This document shows positions 1 through 6,537 of a DNA stretch of 9,314 nucleotides, piece by piece (the stretch's first letter is position 1; every line of letters starts with the position of its first letter). Below the pieces are notes generated by a model. It made no database searches. It had not been told where the DNA came from and saw nothing but the letters and a program-made list of their open reading frames with translations. Where the stretch lies: positions 1 to 9,314 of the forward strand of contig CAZUAH010000545.1 in assembly GCA_964617665.1 (NCBI GenBank), given 5' to 3'. Source of the stretch: JADHUC01 sp964617665. GTDB lineage: Bacteria; Planctomycetota; Planctomycetia; Pirellulales; Pirellulaceae. The translations under genes and the position numbers were made by a program.

Positions 1-274
1 TGAGTTGCTCATCCTTCCAAACGAGATACGCGAGCCGGTCGGCGCTCCCGTGCCCGACAATCACGCCGTCGCGAACACTCCAGTCCGAAGCGCACTCCTT
101 GGGCACCGCATGCCAACCATCCAGCGTCTTGCCATCGAATATGGAAACGAAACCGTTGTCATCGGACGTTTCAACGGATTCTGCTTGCTGCTGGCCGCAC
201 ACATCCGGCGAAAATGCACTTGCGACGCATAGAGCCCAAACAGACAAGGCCACAGGCCACAGTCGCGATCGCAT
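1..274 (-). CDS. DUF1080 (3-keto-disaccharide hydrolase-like) secreted protein, N-terminal part
   Basis: This gene runs off the left edge; 91 residues are visible from an ATG at 274. The start is supported by AGAGGA seven bases upstream. Residues 1-27 look like a Sec signal peptide (MRSRLW, then a hydrophobic stretch ending near ASAF or DVCG). The mature part carries FVSIFDGKTLDGWHA at about 42-56, the hallmark opening of the DUF1080 / 3-keto-disaccharide hydrolase fold, followed by DWSVRDGVIVGHG and YLVWKDE, which match the next strands of that family. The family is a concanavalin-like beta-sandwich, greatly expanded in planctomycetes. Some members are reported to cleave 3-keto-glycosides; for most the substrate is unknown. 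It lies 67 bp downstream of another secreted-protein gene on the same strand, suggesting one operon for glycan processing. The family call is firm; the activity is inferred, and the active-site region is outside the window. Confidence 0.9.
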   Translation of the reverse strand, partial: MRSRLWPVALSVWALCVASAFSPDVCGQQQAESVETSDDNGFVSIFDGKTLDGWHAVPKECASDWSVRDGVIVGHGSADRLAYLVWKDEQL

Positions 275-281
275 TGTCGAA

Positions 282-287
282 TCCTCT
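282..287 (-). promoter_or_regulatory. Ribosome binding site of the DUF1080 gene
   Basis: AGAGGA reads on the minus strand seven bases before the ATG at 274 and fixes that start. The rest of the 67-bp gap (275-341) shows no strong hairpin or promoter, which fits co-transcription with the upstream gene. Confidence 0.65.
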
Positions 288-341
288 GTTTTCAGGTGCT
301 ATTGCTTTTTCAGCAGCTTGCAGTGGCTCGTTTCGTTAGCT

Positions 342-3300
342 TTACAGCCGGTCTCCGTTGACAATCGGAACGCGGTACCATGTTTCACCGTCGGCGGTCT
401 CGGTTCTGAATGGACCGGCCAGGGGCTTGCCGTTCAGGACGACGGTGGGCTGATCCTGGATTCCGGTTATCAGCAAGTAACGGGCAGATTGCTCGTGGGC
501 CTTGGTGACGTCGACACCGTCGCGGAAGTACCGTTTGTACCATGCATGCGTTGTCTGGCTCTCTTCGAATAGCATCTCCACTGCCTTGTCGCCTTCGGGC
601 GGCGGGATTTGGTAGTCGATCCAGATCTTGCCCTCGGTGGGACGGAAGTGAATTTGCGCCATGCCAGCCGGGCCGTCCGTCTTCAATACTGCTCCACCCG
701 GCGTAGTCAGCCGCAGTGGCGTCGGATCGACAAACGGATTGATGGCCGTGTAGGTCCCGGTCACCCGCTCGACTTTCAACAGGGCCATTTGCCCTTCGGC
801 CGTCTCCAGAACTGCGCCGGCCTTTTCCAGCCGCGCAGCCGTGCCCAATTGGCCGATCGGCGAGTCGAGATCGATTTCGATTGGCGGCCTGGGATCCCGG
901 CCGTTTACCCGGACGTGGGCCAGGAGGTCCCTTGGCTTGATGTACCGCTCGTTCGCCTCGGTGCGAACGTAGGCGCAGTTGACGCCCAGCTCGAGTTGGT
1001 CGCCGCCGCTGGTGTAGCCAACATGCAGGACCTTCGCGGCGGCGTCCCAACGGCGCGTCACCTCCGCGGCCTTCATATGATTCTGAAACTCACGGAACGA
1101 ACCGTGTTCGGTCTCGTCGCCCATCTCGATAATCCAACCGGCTGTGGCGTCGTGCAGCTCGGCCCATGTGGCGTCATCGCTGGGTAAGGGTTCATCGACC
1201 TTCAGGACGAAGGAATCCAGTTCCAGCCGTGGATAGTCGAAACGGATCTCAACCTCCACGTTCCGGCCCAAGTCCGTGGCCGGCAAGGGGATCAGACCAA
1301 CGTAACTGACCCCGTCGCCCAGCGTGATCACGTCGCCCTGTTCTGCCGTCGTTGGGAAATTCGTGATTCGCTTGTCGTTGACCCACAGTTCCCGATCGTC
1401 CGTCTTGGCGTACATATACGCCAAAATGCGACTACTGAAACAGTGAATGCCCTGCTCCAACCCCTCGGCGGCGAACACTTTCTCCAAGGGCCGCACGACG
1501 TGGATCATCTTGTTGTGGTGCTGCAGCGAAGCTTGAGGACAACTCCCGTCCAGACTCTTGGGCTCCTGCTGGTTGTAGTCATTGACCAACTTGCCGTTGG
1601 CGTATGGCCAGGGCCATAAGAAGCCCAGGTCTTCCAGACGCTCGACGTCGCGCTCGGTTCGCTTCCAGACCGCCAAGACGGGCCACTCGACGCCGATGTT
1701 TGCGTCCATGCACGACAAACCATAATGCTTGCCCAAGTAGGTCATGTCGTGCACGGGCGGATACATGCGGTGCCGGACGTGGTTGGTCGAGATGCTCCAG
1801 GATGGCAGTGGTTTATCGTCGATGGCATGCGTCTCCCACTCCGGCCCCCAAGGCGCAAGCAACGCCACCCGAACCGGATTGCAGGCGTGGAAATTGACCG
1901 TCGATATTCCATGGACCTCTTCCTTGTCCGTCTCGATCAGCACGCCCTTCTTCGACAGCGTATGCAGTACGCCCCGCGGCACATCTTGCCGCATCAGCAG
2001 ATCGTCGATCCGATAACGGCGGGCGATTCGCGAGACTCGACGGCGTAGACCCGGATGGTAGTTCGCGTTTTCCTCGAACAGGATCTTCTCCACACCCAGG
2101 TCGGCCCGGAGGCGTGCGAGCGGATCCTTCGCGTAACGCGACACCATTTTCAAGTTGCCAAGCGTGATACCCAAGTAGAAGGTATCACCCCGTTCTTGAT
2201 GCGTACCCTCACTCCAGATCATGTGCCGGCTCAAGTGTGAGATATTTCGATTGCCGCGCACCGTCATTTCCGGCCTATTCAGCAACTCGCCCACCAACGC
2301 CACTTCGGACCGGAACTGAGTCATCAGGTTCAGCGTGGATATGCCGTTTCGGTACCCGGCGCGGACGCGCAGATCCTCCTCTCGAAACGGATGCAGCCAA
2401 CGGGACTCGAAATACTTGAGCAGATGGTAGCGCAGCAACTCGTTCAGCATCGGTTCGTACTCGGCCATTGGAATCAAGTAGTCCAGATGTGAATGGCCAC
2501 GGAACCAACCGGGAGGCTGGCTCAGCAAATCCTCGACGACTTCCCTATACGCCCTTTCGTCACCCGTATCGAAAGCGTTGGGCAGCCGATAACCGACATC
2601 GTCGCGATCACGTTCGCCAACCGGAACGGTACGAAGTTCGTGGACCCGGCGTTTCATCCACTCCGGCATATCTGGCCGAGCACGGACGATCCGACGGGCC
2701 AGCGCTTGCAGATCGTCGGGAATCCGAACCGGCAATTGGCCTCCAGTACCGGTGGCCTGCACTTGGAGAGCCAAGGTCGATATGTCCAATGCTGGCGGCA
2801 ACGTGAGTGGTACGGCCTCGGCACGTCGGAAGGTGACCACGAGCTTGAGATCCGTGACGAAGATGCGGCAGTTGCCTGTGGATAGCCCCCACGATCCAGC
2901 CGCGGGGGTCGCCAACTCGGCCTTGTCGATCAGGAATCCGCAGTTCTCCAGATCGCGGAGCCGCTGCCCCAAGCCACGCTCGTCACCAATCTTCGTCAGC
3001 GCGGCCGTTACATCGACCGTAGCGGCCGTTTTGTCCTTGCCCAACGGCACCTGCCCCAGCGGTTCTGGCCACCGATCCTTCTTGGTGTCGCGTGCACCGC
3101 CAGCCGCCCAGTAACCCACTCCGTTGATGTGCGCGTTCCACGTCGGGCCGATCTTTGCATCCGTCGTCCACGGGCGCCGGAGCAACCAGACCCGGGCATG
3201 CCAGGTCTCCGGCTCCATTTCCTTCAACCGATAGCCCCGATGCACGTAACCGTAATCGCTCCGCAGCCACTCCTGGTCCTGCCAGGTTAGTTCGAGTCTG

Positions 3301-3584
3301 GCCGAAGCGATCTCGTAACCAGCGGCCAGTTTCTCGGCAATACCCTCGGCACTCTCGGGAAACCGCAAGAGCAAGAATCGATGCACTGCGTCGAAAAACA
3401 ACCGCTTGTCTCGATCTCTTTCGCTCAGCCACTGCGATTGGGTGTCATTCCATTGCCGAGCCCAGATGACCGTGGCCATCTCGTTGTCAAACGTGAGTGT
3501 CTCCTCCGCCGCACCGGCTAGAACAGCCGCCAGCCAGAGAAGGAAACCGGTCACCAACGCCGCAGTTTGTACCCGCCGTAGCAT
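342..3584 (-). CDS. Large secreted protein, possible polysaccharide lyase-like fold, function unknown
   Basis: This 1080-residue protein is not one I recognise as a named family. The frame stays open to a GTG at 3602, which overlaps the upstream stop, but the ATG at 3584 is preferred: GGGAG lies six bases before it, and the protein then opens with a clean signal peptide (MLRRVQ, hydrophobic core, cleavage near AGAA at about 26). Residues about 90-250 resemble a DNRLRE/CBM96-type beta-sandwich: a Trp-rich IGPTWNAHINGVGYW, then TVDVTAAL, then ENCGFLI. Residues about 285-535 are helix-rich (LRYHLLKYFESRWL, ISTLNLMTQF, LGITLGNLKMVSRYAKD), as in an alpha/alpha toroid. Residues about 540-785 look strand-rich, with HDMTYLGKHYGLS, SLQHHNKMIHVV and ELWVNDK; further beta-rich segments follow to the C-terminus. 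Toroid plus beta-sandwich is the layout of several polysaccharide lyase families, so a glycan-degrading role is plausible. Catalytic residues cannot be assigned. The 14-bp gap to the upstream stop suggests coupled translation. The gene itself is certain, the function is not. Confidence 0.9.
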   Translation of the reverse strand: MLRRVQTAALVTGFLLWLAAVLAGAAEETLTFDNEMATVIWARQWNDTQSQWLSERDRDKRLFFDAVHRFLLLRFPESAEGIAEKLAAGYEIASARLELTWQDQEWLRSDYGYVHRGYRLKEMEPETWHARVWLLRRPWTTDAKIGPTWNAHINGVGYWAAGGARDTKKDRWPEPLGQVPLGKDKTAATVDVTAALTKIGDERGLGQRLRDLENCGFLIDKAELATPAAGSWGLSTGNCRIFVTDLKLVVTFRRAEAVPLTLPPALDISTLALQVQATGTGGQLPVRIPDDLQALARRIVRARPDMPEWMKRRVHELRTVPVGERDRDDVGYRLPNAFDTGDERAYREVVEDLLSQPPGWFRGHSHLDYLIPMAEYEPMLNELLRYHLLKYFESRWLHPFREEDLRVRAGYRNGISTLNLMTQFRSEVALVGELLNRPEMTVRGNRNISHLSRHMIWSEGTHQERGDTFYLGITLGNLKMVSRYAKDPLARLRADLGVEKILFEENANYHPGLRRRVSRIARRYRIDDLLMRQDVPRGVLHTLSKKGVLIETDKEEVHGISTVNFHACNPVRVALLAPWGPEWETHAIDDKPLPSWSISTNHVRHRMYPPVHDMTYLGKHYGLSCMDANIGVEWPVLAVWKRTERDVERLEDLGFLWPWPYANGKLVNDYNQQEPKSLDGSCPQASLQHHNKMIHVVRPLEKVFAAEGLEQGIHCFSSRILAYMYAKTDDRELWVNDKRITNFPTTAEQGDVITLGDGVSYVGLIPLPATDLGRNVEVEIRFDYPRLELDSFVLKVDEPLPSDDATWAELHDATAGWIIEMGDETEHGSFREFQNHMKAAEVTRRWDAAAKVLHVGYTSGGDQLELGVNCAYVRTEANERYIKPRDLLAHVRVNGRDPRPPIEIDLDSPIGQLGTAARLEKAGAVLETAEGQMALLKVERVTGTYTAINPFVDPTPLRLTTPGGAVLKTDGPAGMAQIHFRPTEGKIWIDYQIPPPEGDKAVEMLFEESQTTHAWYKRYFRDGVDVTKAHEQSARYLLITGIQDQPTVVLNGKPLAGPFRTETADGETWYRVPIVNGDRL

Positions 3585-3590
3585 TCCACA

Positions 3591-3595
3591 CTCCC
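3591..3595 (-). promoter_or_regulatory. Ribosome binding site deciding the ATG start at 3584
   Basis: GGGAG sits six bases before the ATG at 3584 and three bases after the upstream stop codon (3601-3599). This placement favours the ATG over the GTG at 3602, which has no comparable site. It also lets ribosomes finishing the upstream gene re-initiate here. Confidence 0.55.
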
Positions 3596-3598
3596 ACC

Positions 3599-6370
3599 TC
3601 ACCTACCACACCAACCGCTTCGATATCGCTCGGCTACTTCGCTGGCCGGCAAGGCCTTGGCATAGAGTCGGATGGGGCCGATGTCTCCACGGAAGTGCCG
3701 GCCGCCTCCGTAATTCCAACCGATGTGAAACGCCGGGCCATACATAAAAAACTCGAATCCCGGTGTGCTGGTATCGTAGGTGACTTGGCCCGCCGATTCG
3801 CCATTCACGAACAGCTCGACTCGGCCATCAGCGTGGGTCGTCACGATGTGCAGCCAATCGCCATACGGCACGCGGCTCTCGATGCGAACCTCCCCAGTCG
3901 CGTGCCAGCGGTCGGTTGGGGTTCGGCGATCGTTCTGGTAGTAGAGCCGGCAAGTCTTGTCGGCCTCGTTGAACTGACTGAAGGTCAGGTTCAAGCTCCA
4001 GCGGTAGTTCAGCAAGGCGCTGGACGCGTTCACGCCTCCAGCCGGAATCTGCGGACGAGCCCAGAACTCGTACGTGAACTTCTCCAGAGGAAACAACGTC
4101 TTGATCTGTCCCATCGGGACTTTGCAGTCCAATGCCTGAAGCCTGGGTTTCAACGGAATCGTGGCCCCGTCGTCTTCGCCATCCAGTCGCAGGAAGCCTC
4201 GGCCATCCTCTTGCAGCCACCGGGGATTTCCGGTCAACATCAGATGATGTCCGTTGTGGCTGGCATCGTAGACAGCCCCGGTTGGCTCGGTGTCCATCGG
4301 TAGATCGAACAACACGTCGTCTTTAGGTTTCAGGTTTTCTGGCACTGACCAGGCGGTTTCTTGAGGCTCGTTGCCCGGATCGAGTGCCGATATGGCCACG
4401 TCGTCCAACCAGACCGTGCCCATCCCGTCCAGCTCGAAGCCAACATCTGTACAGTCGCGTTGCTTGAAGACATCGGTCACGAACGAGAAGTACGTCCAGT
4501 CGCTGTCGCCACGACCGTCCATGTAGAAGATGGTCTCGGGCTGCTCTCGGTAGGAGTATTTGGTGCGGCATTGCAGTCCTCGGCCCGTCACGCCTCTGGA
4601 CTTGTACCAGCCGCGGACCCACCAGCGATCGGCGTTGACCTCGACGGCGTGTTGATAGATCTGTACCCATGCTTTTCCCGGGCCGTCGATGCGCAGCGAG
4701 TGCGAATCCTCGCGGCCAACTTCTTTGTCGACGTGGCCACCGCGCCAGATGATCATCGACTTGGGATCTTGGCGTGTCGAGAGTTCGGCGAACGTGCTGC
4801 CTGCCGGGTTGAAAACAGCGAATTCGTCTGGCGATGCGGCTACTTTGGGCGCGAGATCACATTCTTCGTAGATCGCCTGAGCCTCGGCTGGCGGCATGGC
4901 GGTCAGCGTCACACCAAACCGGCGCTGGTGTCCCGGAGGGACGGGATCGCCGTCGCCGCTCGAGCGGTGATGGTAGTCGTAACCCCAGTGACACAAGCCC
5001 AGCTCGAAATGGCGTTTTGGGTCACGCCCCCACGCCACGTCGATCTCGAAACTGGGGCAGACGGCCTCGTCTGGGTACAACACATTGGTGAATTTGCCCC
5101 AGTAGGTCTCGTGGTTGTTGGATTCCAGCAGGTGGTCGATCAGCGGGTAGCGATACCAACGCTGGCCAGGACCCTGGTACAAGTGCCAACGGTGAGCCAA
5201 GTCGTTCCAACGGTAGGCCACCTCCGGCCCGGGCGGCCGGTTGTTTTGGGTGAGGGGGTCGATCAGTTCGAACGCGTTGATCTTAAACGGCTCGGTCACG
5301 GCGAACGTCAAATCGCTGTCATACTCGTATCGGTAGACGCCACGTTCCGCGTCGTAGCGCACGACGCATTTGTGGTCCGCCTTGGCGGTCCCAGGGCGAT
5401 CTGTGCGAAAGGTGAACTGCAATTCTTCACCCGTTCTGGTGACGTTGAACGCGTCCGGCAATTCGCCCACCAGCGGCAGCACACCGTGTCCCGGGCCTGG
5501 CGTGATTGCCGGCCCGAGCCACGTGTAGTAAACGGTCCGCCCGCCCGGCTGAAGTTTGACGCAACTCTGAAACAACGCGCCGGAGCCGTCACGTGTGGCC
5601 TTGAAGTACCGACTGATCGGCTCGTGACCATCAAACAGGATCGTTGTCGGGCCGTCCTGCTCGAAACGAAAGTCCGGCCGATGGGCTGGAGTCGGCGCGG
5701 AAACAGCCGGGATACGAGTCACTTCGAACCGGCTGACTTTGACTTTGCTGCGCCAAACGGCCAACCCCACTTGGCCGCTTGTGTGCGGCACGCTGCGGTC
5801 CACAAAATCCAGAACTTGCTTACCGTCCAGCGACACCACGAATCTTGGTCCATGGCAGACGACCTCCAGCCGATGCGGTTTGCCAAGCTCGACCGCGCAG
5901 GGAACCAATTGCAGGAACTCGCCAAGCGAATCCCACAACGCCACTTCGCCGCGATGCGCCGAGATGCCGATTCGATAGAAGTGCAATGGACCCTTGTGTC
6001 GCAGTACCACACCAAAGTCCCAACCCGGCGCATTCTCACCATAATGATAAGCCCACCGCGCGGTTTGCATCTGCGGCAACCGGCGAGCCACACGCGAGCT
6101 TTCCTCGATGGTGAAACCCACCCTGATGCGCGTGTCAGTCCGCTGATCACCAGGCACAAGACGCGTGTCCCAACAATTGGCCTTGCCCTCGATCGTCAGG
6201 CCTTCGTTCTGCTCCGACCAAACTCCCGGCGTCGGTTGCAGGCCGATCGTCGTGTCCATCGACATCGCCTGCGCCCATTTGTCCAATGGCTCCGAGCACC
6301 AATCGGCCCAACTCGTCGACGGAAAGGCGATTACCGTAGCCAACAAGGCCTGAGACATCAGAAACCGCAC
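3599..6370 (-). CDS. Secreted multidomain protein with two concanavalin-like domains and a CBM-like module
   Basis: This is a 923-residue protein. The frame is open to a TTG at 6382, but the GTG at 6370 has GGAG six bases upstream and gives a compact signal peptide (MRFLMSQALLATVIAF, cleavage near SWA at 22). Residues about 40-220 resemble a DUF1080/concanavalin-like sandwich: FYRIGISAHRG, HRLEVVCHGPRFVVSLDGK, SGQVGLAVWRSKVKVSRFEV. Residues about 230-505 form a beta-rich domain I do not recognise, with aromatic and His-rich stretches (LGLCHWGYDYHHRSS). Residues about 540-665 look like a CBM4/9-type jelly-roll, ending in GTVWLDDVAI. Residues about 685-920 are a clear LamG/concanavalin-like domain: FTYEFWARP, GDWLHIVTTHADGRVELFVNGE, FRGDIGPIRLYAKALPASEV. 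No glycosidase active site is recognisable, so it may bind glycan, process it in an unknown way, or assist the next gene's product. It is the first gene of a probable three-gene unit. Domain calls at the two ends are fairly secure; the role is inferred. Confidence 0.9.
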   Translation of the reverse strand: MRFLMSQALLATVIAFPSTSWADWCSEPLDKWAQAMSMDTTIGLQPTPGVWSEQNEGLTIEGKANCWDTRLVPGDQRTDTRIRVGFTIEESSRVARRLPQMQTARWAYHYGENAPGWDFGVVLRHKGPLHFYRIGISAHRGEVALWDSLGEFLQLVPCAVELGKPHRLEVVCHGPRFVVSLDGKQVLDFVDRSVPHTSGQVGLAVWRSKVKVSRFEVTRIPAVSAPTPAHRPDFRFEQDGPTTILFDGHEPISRYFKATRDGSGALFQSCVKLQPGGRTVYYTWLGPAITPGPGHGVLPLVGELPDAFNVTRTGEELQFTFRTDRPGTAKADHKCVVRYDAERGVYRYEYDSDLTFAVTEPFKINAFELIDPLTQNNRPPGPEVAYRWNDLAHRWHLYQGPGQRWYRYPLIDHLLESNNHETYWGKFTNVLYPDEAVCPSFEIDVAWGRDPKRHFELGLCHWGYDYHHRSSGDGDPVPPGHQRRFGVTLTAMPPAEAQAIYEECDLAPKVAASPDEFAVFNPAGSTFAELSTRQDPKSMIIWRGGHVDKEVGREDSHSLRIDGPGKAWVQIYQHAVEVNADRWWVRGWYKSRGVTGRGLQCRTKYSYREQPETIFYMDGRGDSDWTYFSFVTDVFKQRDCTDVGFELDGMGTVWLDDVAISALDPGNEPQETAWSVPENLKPKDDVLFDLPMDTEPTGAVYDASHNGHHLMLTGNPRWLQEDGRGFLRLDGEDDGATIPLKPRLQALDCKVPMGQIKTLFPLEKFTYEFWARPQIPAGGVNASSALLNYRWSLNLTFSQFNEADKTCRLYYQNDRRTPTDRWHATGEVRIESRVPYGDWLHIVTTHADGRVELFVNGESAGQVTYDTSTPGFEFFMYGPAFHIGWNYGGGRHFRGDIGPIRLYAKALPASEVAERYRSGWCGR

Positions 6371-6376
6371 GGGTTT

Positions 6377-6380
6377 CTCC
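6377..6380 (-). promoter_or_regulatory. Ribosome binding site deciding the GTG start at 6370
   Basis: GGAG precedes the GTG at 6370 by six bases. It overlaps the codons after the alternative TTG at 6382, which has no properly spaced site of its own, so the GTG is the more likely start. Confidence 0.55.
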
Positions 6381-6467
6381 AATTCTCGTGGGGATTCGTG
6401 GCTTGCTTAGTAGCCCAGTCGTTTACTAGCCGACAAATGGCAGAGGTACGCGTCGCTCGAATCCTGC

Positions 6468-6495
6468 ACCATAGCCGACTTGATCCGCATTGCAA
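6468..6495 (-). promoter_or_regulatory. Weak sigma-70-like promoter candidate for the three-gene unit
   Basis: On the minus strand TTGCAA (6495-6490) and TATGGT (6473-6468) are separated by 16 bases. Each matches the consensus at four of six positions. It is the best candidate I see in the 167-bp gap (6371-6537) between the methyltransferase stop and the GTG at 6370, and would leave a leader of about 90 bases. Such matches occur by chance, so this is only a suggestion. The gap also contains a weak TAGTA/TACTA inverted pair near 6410-6430 and no terminator-like hairpin with a T run. Confidence 0.2.
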
Positions 6496-6537
6496 GCAGA
6501 ATATGGCGGCACAGACAGATTCCACCTGTTCGCCACT

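Noticed and set aside
385..1050. 221-codon open frame on the minus strand in another frame
   Set aside because: It is Arg/Gly/Pro-rich with no domain, fully inside the real gene, and typical of an alternative frame in GC-rich DNA.
609..1187. 192-codon open frame on the plus strand
   Set aside because: It is a codon-register complement of the 1080-residue gene, with no domain and no supporting start signal.
3600..3602. GTG start overlapping the upstream stop (GTGA) for the 1080-residue protein
   Set aside because: It lacks a good ribosome site and adds six residues before the signal peptide; the ATG at 3584 has GGGAG at ideal spacing. It remains possible.
3497..4303. 268-codon open frame on the plus strand
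   Set aside because: It is also in codon register with the 923-residue gene, crosses the junction of two real genes, and encodes nothing recognisable.
6371..6537. Rho-independent terminator after the methyltransferase
   Set aside because: Only short, weak inverted pairs are present and no T run follows them on the minus strand.
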